Source: Acidobacteriota bacterium
Lineage (GTDB): Bacteria > Acidobacteriota > Vicinamibacteria > Vicinamibacterales > CAVVIG01
Length of the DNA stretch: 64,000 nucleotides
Reading direction: 5' to 3'
Assembly: GCA_003222395.1 (NCBI GenBank)
Contig: QHWB01000043.1
Location: 60,321 to 124,320 of the forward strand
Shown piece by piece: positions 16,494-24,887 of this stretch (position 1 is its first letter; the number at the start of each line of letters is the position of its first letter). The notes beneath the pieces were generated by a model, which was given only the letters and a program-made list of their open reading frames with translations, did not search any database and was not told the origin of the DNA. The translations under genes and the position numbers were made by a program.

Positions 16494-18024
16494 GGCGCGT
16501 AGTCTACAAGCGTTTCTTCTCGCCGCAACGGTCGCGAGCTGTCACGCCGCGACTCGAGCACCCGCTGGTGGAATCGGCCTGAAGCCGGACGCCGCTGAAG
16601 GGATTGAGACCGCGTCAACCGCCGTCGCACAGCTGCGGCGTGACATCGACGCGCTGTTCGCCGATCCGGCGCTCGCGCGAGGCTTCTGGGGCGTCCTGAT
16701 CAAATCGCTCAAGACCGACGAGACGCTCTACACGCTCAACGCGTGCAAGCTCATGATGCCGGCGTCGAACATGAAGATCGTCACGCTCGCCGCCGCTGTG
16801 GAAAAGCTCGGATGGGACTACACGTACGAAACGACGGTGCGCATCGCCGGCCGCATCGACAACGGAGTCCTCGAGGGCGATCTCGTCGTCGTCGGCTCGG
16901 GCGATCCAAGCCTCATGGCTGCCGATGGATCGGCCGATCGCCTTTTCTCGCGCTGGGCCGGGCAGCTCGAGGCGGCCGGCGTGCGATCCATTGCCGGCCG
17001 CATCGTTGGCGACGACAACACGTTCGACGACGAAACGCTCGGGTTCGGATGGTCGTGGGACGATCTGCCCGACGATTACGCAGCCGGCGTCGGCGCGCTG
17101 CAGCTGAACGAAGATGCGGTGCGCATCACCGTCGTACCGGGCGCCGCGGCAGGCGATGTCGCCGGCATCAGCGTCGTACCCGCCGCGAGCGGCCTCTCGG
17201 TCGACAACGACGTGACGACGTCCGCGGCCGGCCTGCCACCATCAATCGCGGCGCGGCGTCTGCCGGGCAGCCCGCGTCTCACGCTGCGCGGAACGATCGC
17301 GCTGGGCGCGGCGCCGATCGTCGAATCGGTCGCGGTCGACAACCCGACGCTCTTTTTCGTCAGCGCGTTCCGATCGGCGCTGATCGCGAACGGCATCGAC
17401 GTGCGCGGACCTGCGGTCGACATCGACGACATCGGTGATGCGCCGGCGCGAAGCGACGGCCGAACGATCGTCGCCTACCGATCGCCGCCGCTGTCGGCGC
17501 TCGCCGATCGGCTCATGAAGGCGAGCCAGAATCAGTACGCCGAAACGCTGCTCAAGACGATCGGGCTGTCGGCGGGCGCCGCGACGGCGGTGAATGGACG
17601 GACGGCGGTGCAAGCGATCCTGCAACCGTGGGGCGTCGCGCCAAGCGAGGTGATTCAGCGGGACGGATCGGGCTTGTCGCGCTACGACTACGTGACGCCA
17701 GAGGCGCTCGTCACGATTCTCGCGTACGTCGATCGCGATCCGCGGCTGAGCGCGCCGTTCGTGGCCTCGCTGCCGATCGCCGGCCGCGACGGTACGCTCT
17801 CGAACCGGATGAAAGGGACGGCGGCCGAGAACAACGCGCGGGCGAAGACCGGATCGATGTCCAACGTACGCGCGCTTTCGGGTTTCGTGACGACTGCTGA
17901 TGGCGAGCGCGTGGTCTTCTCGATCATCGCGAACAACTTCGACGCGCCGGCGGAAACGATCAACCGCACCGCGGACGCGGTCGTCGTGCGGCTGGCGACG
18001 CTCTCCCGCAGCAAGAGACCGTGA
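16492..18024 (+). CDS. dacB: D-Ala-D-Ala carboxypeptidase/endopeptidase (PBP4 type, S13)
   Basis: 510 residues from ATG 16492; ATG 16477 is an alternative. The N-terminus is hydrophobic and ends V-A-S-C, a plausible lipobox. Penicillin-binding motifs: S-x-x-K in P-A-S-N-M-K (nucleophile Ser), S-x-N in A-S-Q-N-Q-Y, and K-T-G in A-K-T-G-S-M. The large insert between the first two motifs (about 130-330) is characteristic of S13/PBP4 enzymes, which trim or cleave peptidoglycan cross-links in the periplasm. Its start codon overlaps that of the divergent amidohydrolase, so the two genes must share or interleave promoters. Confidence 0.92.
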   Translation: MARSLQAFLLAATVASCHAATRAPAGGIGLKPDAAEGIETASTAVAQLRRDIDALFADPALARGFWGVLIKSLKTDETLYTLNACKLMMPASNMKIVTLAAAVEKLGWDYTYETTVRIAGRIDNGVLEGDLVVVGSGDPSLMAADGSADRLFSRWAGQLEAAGVRSIAGRIVGDDNTFDDETLGFGWSWDDLPDDYAAGVGALQLNEDAVRITVVPGAAAGDVAGISVVPAASGLSVDNDVTTSAAGLPPSIAARRLPGSPRLTLRGTIALGAAPIVESVAVDNPTLFFVSAFRSALIANGIDVRGPAVDIDDIGDAPARSDGRTIVAYRSPPLSALADRLMKASQNQYAETLLKTIGLSAGAATAVNGRTAVQAILQPWGVAPSEVIQRDGSGLSRYDYVTPEALVTILAYVDRDPRLSAPFVASLPIAGRDGTLSNRMKGTAAENNARAKTGSMSNVRALSGFVTTADGERVVFSIIANNFDAPAETINRTADAVVVRLATLSRSKRP

Positions 18025-18060
18025 TCGCGGCGGTCACGCGACACCGGCGAGCTCGGCAAA

Positions 18061-19287
18061 TCATTGTCGTGTCGATGAGGTGAGCGCCTCACGGGCCGCG
18101 GCAAGAATAGTGTCCGGCTGCGCATCCAGGCCGCCTCCCTGCGCCAGCTCCGCTTTCCCGCCTCCACGCCCGCCGAACTGCGCAATCAATTTGGCAAGAA
18201 CCTGATGGGAACTGACGGTCACATCCGACGAGCGAGCGACGACGACGACCGCCGGCCGAGTGGTCGAGGTGAGCACGGCGATGTACCCGTCCCTGGCCAC
18301 GACCGCCATGGCGAGTGCCTTGAGCATGCCCGCATCCGCATCAATGGCCCGGACCACCAGTCGGGCAGGATGCTCATCAGCGAGGCCGGCCGACTGGTGA
18401 ATGATCGCCGCAGCGGCGGCGAGCTCATCCGCGCGATAGGCCGCGAGTTCCAACTGCAGCGCCGAGCTCGATCGCCTCTGCTCTTTCGCTTCCAGCTGCA
18501 GTCGCTCGATCGAGCCCGGCAGCTCCTGCGGCAGAACAGAGAGAAGCCGGACGCTTGCCGCGACGGCGTCGCGCAGCGAACCGAATCGATCGAGCGCGCG
18601 GCCGCCGCAGAGGAACTCGACGCGCTCCCCTCCCTTGAATCGCTCCCATGCCGCGACGGCGATGATGCCGATGGCTCCGGTGCGCGCGACGTGAGTGCCG
18701 CCGCAGGCCGAGAGATCGAACCGCTCGACGTCGATCAACCGCAGCGTCCCTTCGCGTTTCGGCTCCTTGCGGAGCGGAAGGCTCGCCGCTTCCTCGGCGC
18801 TTGCGAATCGAATCGTCACCGGGCGGTCCTCCCACACGACGCGATTCGCTTCGCGCTCGGCGGCATCGATTTCCGCCGCCGTCGTCTCGCGCGCGAGATC
18901 GATCGTCGAGACGTCGGCGCCGAGATGAAAGCTGACGGTCCGCACGCGGAACAGATGCTCGAACGCCGCCGACAGGACGTGCTGCCCCGTGTGCTGCTGC
19001 ATGTGGTCGAAGCGGCGCGGCCAGTCGATCTCGCCTCGTACCTGCTGCCCGGGCTGCGGCACGACGCCCTCGACCACGTGGGCGACCGAACCGTCGTCGC
19101 GATCGAAGACGTCGACGACGCGGAGCGCGCCGAGCGTGCCGGTGTCGTACGGCTGACCGCCGGAGGTCGGATAGAACGCCGTGCGATCGAGCGCCACGAC
19201 GGTCCGATCGCCGACGCGATCGACCGCCGTGACGGTCGCATCAAAGGCTTGAAGATACGGATCGGTGTAGTAGAGGCGATTGGTCAT
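18061..19287 (-). CDS. alanyl-tRNA editing protein (AlaX-type with DHHA1 domain)
   Basis: 408 residues. The editing domain has H-T-G-Q-H (H-x3-H, about 99-103) and C-G-G-T-H (about 193-197), the four zinc-coordinating positions that hydrolyse Ser-tRNA(Ala) and Gly-tRNA(Ala). A helical linker and a C-terminal DHHA1 domain follow, with G-G-R-G-G-G-K and A-Q-G-G-G. There is no synthetase catalytic domain, so this is a free-standing trans-editing factor. Its first 15 codons overlap the end of the sensor kinase gene by 47 bases. Confidence 0.9.
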   Translation of the reverse strand: MTNRLYYTDPYLQAFDATVTAVDRVGDRTVVALDRTAFYPTSGGQPYDTGTLGALRVVDVFDRDDGSVAHVVEGVVPQPGQQVRGEIDWPRRFDHMQQHTGQHVLSAAFEHLFRVRTVSFHLGADVSTIDLARETTAAEIDAAEREANRVVWEDRPVTIRFASAEEAASLPLRKEPKREGTLRLIDVERFDLSACGGTHVARTGAIGIIAVAAWERFKGGERVEFLCGGRALDRFGSLRDAVAASVRLLSVLPQELPGSIERLQLEAKEQRRSSSALQLELAAYRADELAAAAAIIHQSAGLADEHPARLVVRAIDADAGMLKALAMAVVARDGYIAVLTSTTRPAVVVVARSSDVTVSSHQVLAKLIAQFGGRGGGKAELAQGGGLDAQPDTILAAAREALTSSTRQ

Positions 19288-21118
19288 CGCTGTGGCGATC
19301 CTGGGTCGCAGGGTCGGCGGCCGGCAGCTCGAAGTAGAACGTGGCGCCGCCCCACTCGTTACCGAGGTAGCCGATGGCGCCGCCGTACGACTCGATGATC
19401 CCGTAGCTCACCGACAGCCCGAGACCGGTGCCTTTGCCGACCGGTTTCGTCGTGAAGAACGGCTGGAACAGCTTCGGCTCGTCGGTCGGCGCCACGCCGG
19501 GGCCGTCATCCTGCACGTCGAGCCGTACTTTTTTTCCGGCATCGAACACGCGGACGAGAATCCGTCCGTTCCGCCGGGCGGCCGCTTCGATGGACTGCTG
19601 CGCGTTGATCACGAAGTTGAGCGTGACCTGCTCGATTTCGGTGAAGTTCGCGTACACCTTACGCGTCGTCATCGTCTCGACGTCGAGCGCGATGCCGGAG
19701 TCGTCGAGGCTCCGGCGCCGCAGCTGGACGACCTCGGCGATGACGTCGCGCAGATCGACGAGCGCGGGCGGACCGGACTGCTGCGTGCTGAAGCGCGAGA
19801 GGTTGCGGATGATCTCGCGCGCGCGGCCGCTCTGCGTCTTGATGAATCCGATTTCCTCGAGCGCGTCCTGCGGCAGCGGGCTCTGCCGCTCGAGCAGCTC
19901 CACCGTACCGAGGATCGCCTGCAGCGGATTGTTCAATTCGTGCGCGACGCCCGAGACGAGCACGCCGACGGCGGCGAGCCGCTCCTGGCGAACGACCTGG
20001 CGCTGCAGCGACTGCAGCACCTCGCGCATCTTCCGCTCCTGTTCAATCTGTCGATCGAGCGCGGCGTGCGCGTTGCGCAGGTTCGCGGCCATCGTGATGA
20101 ACGCGTCCTGCAGCTGCCGCAGCTCGAGATTCGGAACGGGACCCTTGACCGGCGGCGAGAGATCGCCGTCGGCGATGCGCTGCACGCCCTGGCGCAGCCG
20201 GTTCAGGTCGCGGCTGAACAGATGCGCGAAGACCAGCGAGACGACGAGGAACGCCGTCAGACCGAGCGCCGCAATGCCGAAATCGCGCCGCCACAGCGGC
20301 GTGATGCGCGTCATCGCGACGCTCGTCGGAATGCCGACGCTGAGCAGCCACGGGCCGCGATCGATCGGCGCGTTGCCGTAGAACCGTTCGACGCCGTCGA
20401 GGCCCATGAGCCGCTGCGTGCGCGGCACGTCGCGCGGCGCAACGGGATGCGCGCCGCTGAACTTCCCGATGTACCGCTCGGAGTCGCGGCTGCGCGCCAG
20501 TACGCGCCCTTTCTCGTCGGTGAGCGTGATGACCGATCCTTCGGGAAGCGGCACGTCGTTGAAAACCGTCTGCAGGTGCGCGAGATCGAGACCGATGGCG
20601 ATGACGCCGACCACGTCGTCGGCGCGACTTACGGGGTACGCCATGATGATCGTCGGCTTTCCCGAGACCACGCCGGTCATCAACTCGCTGACGATCGGCC
20701 TGCCCGTCGCGACGACGTCCATCACGTACGGATACACGACCGTCACGCTCTGGCTCGCGCGCACGGGAAGACCGCTGCCCCTGATCATCCCCTGGCGGTT
20801 GCTGAGGACGATGTTGAGCAGCAGCGGCTGATTACGCAGCACCGTCGCGAACAGCCGATCGGATGGTTCACGATCGAGATCGACGACGGAAGGGTGAAGC
20901 GCGAGTGCCGACGCGACCGAATCGACGCCGCCCAGGTACTGCGTCAGATAGGCGGCCGCCGTCGTCGCGATCGATCCCGCCTGATCGCGCAATTCGGCTT
21001 CCCGCTCCGTGCGCGTCCGGTTCGCCGACCAGGCGAGCCCAACTACTATCGGTGCGAGTATTGCGCACGTGAGGGCAATGACTTGCCGGCGGACGGGCTG
21101 ATCTCGGAGGAAGCGCAA
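19241..21118 (-). CDS. sensor histidine kinase with extracytoplasmic Cache-type sensor
   Basis: 625 residues. Membrane helix at about 12-30, periplasmic sensor (about 32-285) with Cache-like features (D-L-A-H-L, G-S-V-I-T-L-T-D-E-K-G-R-V-L-A-R-S), second helix at about 290-312, HAMP (R-L-R-Q-G-V-Q-R-I-A-D-G-D-L), coiled coil (Q-E-R-K-M-R-E-V-L-Q-S-L-Q), H-box G-V-A-H-E-L-N-N-P-L-Q, N-box N-F-V-I-N-A-Q-Q-S, G boxes D-D-G-P-G-V and G-K-G-T-G-L-G-L-S. This is the NtrB/DctB-like class. No response regulator is adjacent; it is an orphan kinase followed by the tRNA editing gene. Confidence 0.9.
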   Translation of the reverse strand: MRFLRDQPVRRQVIALTCAILAPIVVGLAWSANRTRTEREAELRDQAGSIATTAAAYLTQYLGGVDSVASALALHPSVVDLDREPSDRLFATVLRNQPLLLNIVLSNRQGMIRGSGLPVRASQSVTVVYPYVMDVVATGRPIVSELMTGVVSGKPTIIMAYPVSRADDVVGVIAIGLDLAHLQTVFNDVPLPEGSVITLTDEKGRVLARSRDSERYIGKFSGAHPVAPRDVPRTQRLMGLDGVERFYGNAPIDRGPWLLSVGIPTSVAMTRITPLWRRDFGIAALGLTAFLVVSLVFAHLFSRDLNRLRQGVQRIADGDLSPPVKGPVPNLELRQLQDAFITMAANLRNAHAALDRQIEQERKMREVLQSLQRQVVRQERLAAVGVLVSGVAHELNNPLQAILGTVELLERQSPLPQDALEEIGFIKTQSGRAREIIRNLSRFSTQQSGPPALVDLRDVIAEVVQLRRRSLDDSGIALDVETMTTRKVYANFTEIEQVTLNFVINAQQSIEAAARRNGRILVRVFDAGKKVRLDVQDDGPGVAPTDEPKLFQPFFTTKPVGKGTGLGLSVSYGIIESYGGAIGYLGNEWGGATFYFELPAADPATQDRHSDDQSPLLHRSVSSSL

Positions 21119-21130
21119 CTTTTCGCGATT

Positions 21131-21811
21131 CTAGCGCAGGACCAATGGATCGCGGGCCCCGGCTTCGCGAAACCCCTTGGCGCGCAGCACGCAGCTGTCG
21201 CAGCGGCCGCACGGGCCGCCGCCAGGTGTCGGATCGTAACAACTGTGCGTCAGGCCGTAGTCGAGGCCGATCTCGAGACCGCGGCGGATGATGTCGCTCT
21301 TGCTCATGGCGATGAGCGGCGTGTGCACGTGGAACCGCGCGCCCTCGACGCCGGCGCGCGTCGCGAGGTTGGCGAGCGCCTCGAACGCCGAGATGAATTC
21401 CGGGCGGCAATCGGGATAGCCGGAGTAGTCGAGCGCGTTCACGCCGATGACGAGATCGCGCGCCTCGAGCACTTCCGCCCAGCCGAGCGCGAGCGAAAGG
21501 AAGATCGTGTTGCGCGCAGGTACGTAGGTCGCAGGAATGTCGGCGGCCGCGCATGGATCGCGATCGCGCGGGACCTCGATCGCTCCGGTCAGCGCCGATC
21601 CGCCTATGCCGCGCAGGTCGACGTTCAGCTCCAGGCGCCGCTCGACGGCGAGCGCGCGCGCGACGGACCGCGCGCTCTCGACCTCACGCGCGTGCCGCTG
21701 ACCGTAGAAGATCGTCAGCGCACACAGCGCGAAGCCCTCGGACTTCGCAATTGCCGCGGCGGTGTACGAATCGAGGCCTCCGCTCAGGAGAACGACGGCC
21801 CTAGACGCCAC
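21131..21811 (-). CDS. queC: 7-cyano-7-deazaguanine synthase
   Basis: 226 residues. L-S-G-G-L-D-S (9-15) is the ATP-binding loop. The C-terminal zinc site is H-S-C-Y-D-P plus C-G-R-C-D-S-C. QueC converts 7-carboxy-7-deazaguanine to preQ0 with ATP and ammonia. It overlaps queE by 11 bases, so the product of QueE feeds directly to QueC. QueA is encoded at 40182-41249, but the other steps (folE, queD, queF, tgt) are not in the window. Confidence 0.96.
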   Translation of the reverse strand: MASRAVVLLSGGLDSYTAAAIAKSEGFALCALTIFYGQRHAREVESARSVARALAVERRLELNVDLRGIGGSALTGAIEVPRDRDPCAAADIPATYVPARNTIFLSLALGWAEVLEARDLVIGVNALDYSGYPDCRPEFISAFEALANLATRAGVEGARFHVHTPLIAMSKSDIIRRGLEIGLDYGLTHSCYDPTPGGGPCGRCDSCVLRAKGFREAGARDPLVLR

Positions 21812-22442
21812 GGGTCGTGGGAGACCAGATGTATTTGTGGAGCTGCAGCTGCAGGCGCGCGGGAAGCCGATCCGCGAGCATCCACTCGGACAGCGTCTTC
21901 GGATCGAGCACGCCGTGGACGGGAGACAACAGCAAGACGTTCGGCCTCGACCCGAGATGGTGGCGATCGATCACGTCGCGGGCGAAGTCATAGTCGGCGC
22001 GATCCTTGACGACGAACTTCACCTCGTCGTGCGGCGCGAGGCGATCGAGGTTCTGCCAGTCGTTCCTGTCCGCCTCGCCGCTGCCGGGGCACTTGACGTC
22101 GACGATCTTCCGCACGGCCGTCGGAACGCGGTCGATCGACCGGTGTCCTCCCGTCTCCAGCATGACCGTCCGGCCGGCGGCAAGCAGCCGATCCATCAGC
22201 GGATACACGTCCTCCTGCAGCAGCGGCTCGCCGCCCGTGATTTCGACGAGCCGACACCCGTGCTTCTCCACAGCGGTCATGATGTCGTCGATCGACATCT
22301 TGCGCCCCTCGTGAAACGCGTACGGCGTATCGCACCAGGAGCAGCGCAGATCGCACGCCGTCAGCCGCACGAACACGCACGGTTCCCCCGCGCGCGTCGA
22401 TTCGCCCTGGATCGAGTAGAAGATCTCGTTGACCGTAAGCAT
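21801..22442 (-). CDS. queE: 7-carboxy-7-deazaguanine synthase
   Basis: 213 residues, radical SAM enzyme. Its cluster motif is C-D-L-R-C-S-W-C (C-x3-C-x2-C), after F-Y-S-I-Q-G-E-S-T, the standard QueE N-terminus. E-I-T-G-G-E-P-L binds SAM. It converts 6-carboxytetrahydropterin to the deazaguanine ring. First gene of queE-queC. Its start lies beside the G/C-rich repeat that separates it from the divergent selenoprotein candidate. Confidence 0.96.
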   Translation of the reverse strand: MLTVNEIFYSIQGESTRAGEPCVFVRLTACDLRCSWCDTPYAFHEGRKMSIDDIMTAVEKHGCRLVEITGGEPLLQEDVYPLMDRLLAAGRTVMLETGGHRSIDRVPTAVRKIVDVKCPGSGEADRNDWQNLDRLAPHDEVKFVVKDRADYDFARDVIDRHHLGSRPNVLLLSPVHGVLDPKTLSEWMLADRLPARLQLQLHKYIWSPTTRGV

Positions 22443-22446
22443 AAAA

Positions 22447-22525
22447 ACCGGGGGCTGGTTGCCGGGGGCCGGCAGCTGGATTTTTTCCAGCCCCAGCCCC
22501 TAGCTCCCAGCCCCGGCTTGCTTCT
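22447..22525. repeat. CTGGGGG inverted-array repeat between queE and the selenoprotein gene
   Basis: gggggctggttgccggggg on one side and ccagccccagcccctagc on the other, around gctggattttttccagc. Same architecture as 311-441, including the T-run in the centre. It covers most of the 94-base divergent intergenic region, where the promoters should lie. Confidence 0.75.
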
Positions 22526-22536
22526 ACCATTGTGCC

Positions 22537-22869
22537 ATGGCGAAGCCGACTTTCTACTGGAAGCCCACCTGAACGACATGCAAGAACGCCAGAAGTTTTC
22601 TGGACAAGCAAGGCGTCGACGTGGTCGAGCTCGACATCAACAGAGAGCCGCCGTCGCGCGAGTTCCTCGAGAAGCACATCGGAGCGGACGACTTTCTCGA
22701 TTACGTGAGCACGCGCAGCCCGGTGTGGAAGGAGCGCGCGCTGCCGAAGTCGAAGAAGGAAGCGATCGATCTGATGATGCAGAATCCGAATCTGATTCGC
22801 CGGCCGATCCTGATCAAGGGATCGAAAGTCGTCTTCGGATTCGACAAGGAGAAGTACGCCAAGCTCTGA
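22537..22869 (+). CDS. probable selenoprotein of the ArsC/Spx thioredoxin-like family (TGA read as Sec)
   Basis: 110 residues if the in-frame TGA at 22570-22572 is decoded as selenocysteine. Codons 1-11 read M-A-K-P-T-F-Y-W-K-P-T, then TGA, then T-T-C-K-N-A-R-S-F-L-D-K. In ArsC/Spx proteins this place is the C-x-x-C redox motif after a Y-x-K-P-T strand, so the stop replaces the first cysteine exactly (U-T-T-C). The frame stays open on both sides, family features continue to the end (R-R-P-I-L-I-K-G-S-K-V-V-F-G-F), and total length fits the family (110-120). A hairpin at 22589-22603 has SECIS geometry. Starting instead at GTG 22621 would remove the active site. A thiol/selenol oxidoreductase or arsenate-reductase-like role is inference. 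DUF72 follows after 8 bases. Confidence 0.82.
22573..22610 (+). promoter_or_regulatory. candidate bacterial SECIS hairpin
   Basis: Immediately downstream of the in-frame TGA. CCAGAA (22589-22594) pairs perfectly with TTCTGG (22598-22603) around a GTT loop; outer TGC/GCA (22579-22581/22608-22610) can extend it across an internal loop. The loop begins 22 bases after TGA and starts with G followed by U. Both agree with published features of bacterial SECIS elements: loop about 16-37 bases from UGA, and G at the start of the loop. Confidence 0.72.
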
Positions 22870-22877
22870 CTAGAAAA

Positions 22878-23954
22878 ATGTCGAACCTCCGCGTGGGAAC
22901 ATCAGGCTGGAATTACCCGTCGGGCAAGGGGACATGGAACGGGGTCTTCTATCCGAAGCCGCGGCCGAAAGGCTTCGACGAGCTCGCGTTCTACGCCGAG
23001 CACTTCGACACAGTCGAAGTGAACTCGACGTTCTACGGCCAGCCGCGCGCGGAGATCACGCGCGGCTGGGCGGATCGCACACCTTCCGGCTTCGAGTTTT
23101 CCGTCAAGCTCTATCAGAGCTTTACGCATCCCCGGATGTTCGAAGAAAGACTGCGACGTTCTGTTCTAGATACGCGCTCGCGCCACGGCGCGAGCGCGTC
23201 AGCGCGCGACAGCCTTGAGCCGTCGCGAGGCGCGAAGGCGCCGAGCATGAAAAATGACGACCTCGTTCAGATGCTGGTTCGGCCGAACGAATCGGACCTC
23301 GATGAATTCCGCCGGGGGATCGATCCGCTGGCCTCGAGCGGCAAGCTCGGGGCGCTGCTCGCGCAGTTCCCCGCGAGCTTCAAGGACTCGCCGCAGTCGC
23401 GCGACTACCTCAATGGGCTTCTTCGCGCGTTCGGCGGAAACCGCGTCGCCGTGGAGCTGCGCCACAAGAGCTGGAGCGACAACATCGGCGGAACGCTCCA
23501 ACTGCTGAACGCGTTCGATGCCGCATGGGTCCAGATCGACGAACCGAAGTTCCGGTTCTCGATTCGCCAGAACTACCTTCCGAACGTGGAAGGGTTCTAC
23601 TACATGCGGCTGCACGGCCGGAATGCGAAGAATTGGTGGAAGCACGACAAATCCGAGGACCGGTACGACTATCTGTATTCCTCGGAAGAGCTGAGAGAGT
23701 TTTCAGAGACGGCCGATGCGGCGCGGCGGCTCGTGAAGAAGCTGTACCTCTATACGAACAATCACTTCTCGGCGAAATCGGTCGCAAACGCCGTGATGAT
23801 CAAGGAGCAGCTCGGCGAGCCGATCGAGGGCGAATACCCGGCCGCGTTCGCCGTACGCTTCCCCGACCTCGCGAACACCGTCACTCCCGCACGTACATCC
23901 GGATTATTTGATCGCCCCGTTCCAGCCGCGCCGGCACGTCGTCGCCTTCGGTGA
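22878..23954 (+). CDS. DUF72 domain protein with a repeat insertion
   Basis: 358 residues from ATG 22878. DUF72 TIM-barrel features: N-terminal R-V-G-T-S-G-W-N-Y-P, V-E-V-N-S-T-F-Y, F-S-V-K-L-Y-Q-S-F-T-H, later L-L-A-Q-F-P-A-S-F, V-A-V-E-L-R-H-K-S-W and Y-Y-M-R-L-H-G-R. The function of the family is unknown. Odd: about 30 residues between F-T-H-P-R-M and N-D-D-L (R-S-V-L-D-T-R-S-R-H-G-A-S and on) come from the inverted-repeat DNA at 23166-23245, kept in frame. The C-terminal 20 residues run over the end of the convergent cyclophilin gene. It is probably co-transcribed with the selenoprotein. Confidence 0.85.
   Translation: MSNLRVGTSGWNYPSGKGTWNGVFYPKPRPKGFDELAFYAEHFDTVEVNSTFYGQPRAEITRGWADRTPSGFEFSVKLYQSFTHPRMFEERLRRSVLDTRSRHGASASARDSLEPSRGAKAPSMKNDDLVQMLVRPNESDLDEFRRGIDPLASSGKLGALLAQFPASFKDSPQSRDYLNGLLRAFGGNRVAVELRHKSWSDNIGGTLQLLNAFDAAWVQIDEPKFRFSIRQNYLPNVEGFYYMRLHGRNAKNWWKHDKSEDRYDYLYSSEELREFSETADAARRLVKKLYLYTNNHFSAKSVANAVMIKEQLGEPIEGEYPAAFAVRFPDLANTVTPARTSGLFDRPVPAAPARRRLR
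23166..23245. repeat. repeat with GGCTCAAGGCTG core, inserted in the DUF72 gene
   Basis: Contains the palindrome cgctcgcgccacggcgcgagcg-like arms (about 23174-23196) and, on the minus strand, cgacggctcaaggctgtcgc. Close relatives of that core occur at 33858-33893 (gggctcaaggctgtcacgcg) and 54699-54739 (aacggctcaaggctgccacg). Confidence 0.65.
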
Positions 23955-24165
23955 CGTGGCCGAAGACAGTCTGTTGACCGTCGAGATCCCGCGATCGCGG
24001 ATCGCCCCACTGCACCACGAACCGCGGCGCCACGCGGTGAATCCGCTGGCCGTCGTAGAAACCGTGCCGGACGAGATCGACGACGTGCGCGACCGTCTTC
24101 GGCGCCTCGGAGTCGTAGGTCTCGAAGGCAAAGGTGCCTTTCGTCGTTTCGACGACGATAATCAG
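23881..24165 (-). CDS. shortened cyclophilin-type peptidyl-prolyl isomerase
   Basis: 94 residues if translation starts at CTG 24165, which overlaps the TGA of nth (CTGA) just as other pairs here overlap through ATGA or GTGA. No ATG or GTG fits. The sequence begins I-I-V-V-E-T-T-K-G-T-F and has A-P-K-T-V-A-H-V-V-D-L, I-H-R-V-A-P-R-F-V-V-Q-W-G-D-P (with the catalytic Arg) and Q-T-V-F-G-H-V-T-E-G. Normal bacterial cyclophilins have about 50 more residues between G-D-P and T-V-F-G, including the S-Q-F-F active-site strand. Here that part is absent, and the junction has the self-complementary bases cgcgatcgcg. It may be inactive or a reduced form. Confidence 0.6.
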   Translation of the reverse strand: MIIVVETTKGTFAFETYDSEAPKTVAHVVDLVRHGFYDGQRIHRVAPRFVVQWGDPRSRDLDGQQTVFGHVTEGDDVPARLERGDQIIRMYVRE

Positions 24166-24839
24166 CGCGAGGAGAAACGTAAACGCCTCCCCGTCGCGCA
24201 ATCGCCGCGAATCACGCAGTCGCCGCAGCGCGGATACACCGGACGGCAGACGTTCTGTCCCCACGTGACGAGATACAGGTTGATGTACGGCCACCAGCGC
24301 CGGTCTGTCGCCTTGTACAGCGCCTGCTCCGTCTCTTCGGGTGTCCGCGTGCGCACCCAGCCAAGACGGTTCGAGATACGATGCACGTGCGTGTCGACGC
24401 AGATGTTCTTCAGGCTCTTGAACGAGAGGATCAAGACGAGGTTCGCGGTCTTGCGACCGACGCCGGGCAGTGCGAGCAGTTCTTCCATCGTGCCAGGCAC
24501 GCGGCCATGATGCCGCGTGACGACCAGGCGACACGTCTCTTTCACGTGCTTCGCCTTGTGCCGATAGAAGCTGACCGGGTAGATGAGCCGCTCGATCCGC
24601 TTCACGCTGAGCTTCGCCATCGTTCGCGGCGTCCGCGCCGCGCGGAACAGCCGTTCGGACGCAGACGCGGTCACCGCATCGCGCGTCTGGGCCGAGAGCA
24701 TCGTCGCAATCAGCACCTCGAACGGGTCTTCCTGACTCTCTTCCGAAATCTTCTCGACCGCCGGCAGATCCAGGTTGTCGATCGCGCGCGCGAGCGAGCG
24801 CATGACACGATGAACCGTCGCCGAGGGAACTTTTGACAT
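24162..24839 (-). CDS. nth: endonuclease III
   Basis: 225 residues. Helix-hairpin-helix L-P-G-V-G-R-K-T-A-N (about 126-135) with the catalytic Lys, catalytic Asp in V-D-T-H-V-H-R, and C-terminal [4Fe-4S] cluster C-x6-C-x2-C-x5-C. It is a DNA glycosylase/AP lyase for oxidised pyrimidines. The N-terminal extension of about 25 residues is longer than in E. coli. The TGA stop overlaps the proposed CTG start of the cyclophilin. Confidence 0.95.
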   Translation of the reverse strand: MSKVPSATVHRVMRSLARAIDNLDLPAVEKISEESQEDPFEVLIATMLSAQTRDAVTASASERLFRAARTPRTMAKLSVKRIERLIYPVSFYRHKAKHVKETCRLVVTRHHGRVPGTMEELLALPGVGRKTANLVLILSFKSLKNICVDTHVHRISNRLGWVRTRTPEETEQALYKATDRRWWPYINLYLVTWGQNVCRPVYPRCGDCVIRGDCATGRRLRFSSR

Positions 24840-24887
24840 CAGTTCAGTTAGTATAGTAGTCGGCCTTTTTTGCCAAGGGAGGATCAG

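Noticed and set aside
19280..22009. very long plus-strand open frame opposite the kinase, queC and queE
   Set aside because: It is Arg-rich with no recognisable domain, and is the antisense of well-supported genes in GC-rich DNA.
22621..22869. an 82-residue protein starting at GTG 22621
   Set aside because: It would lack the redox motif and first strand of the ArsC/Spx fold; reading through TGA as Sec explains the full family length.
21762..22877. upstream extension of the DUF72 frame
   Set aside because: It runs antisense to queE and through the selenoprotein in another frame. ATG 22878 gives the family N-terminus.
24833..24857. TTGACA and TATAGT as a promoter for the small secreted gene
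   Set aside because: Spacing between the two is only 13 bases, and TTGACA lies in the start of nth; only the TATAGT is retained as a weak hint.
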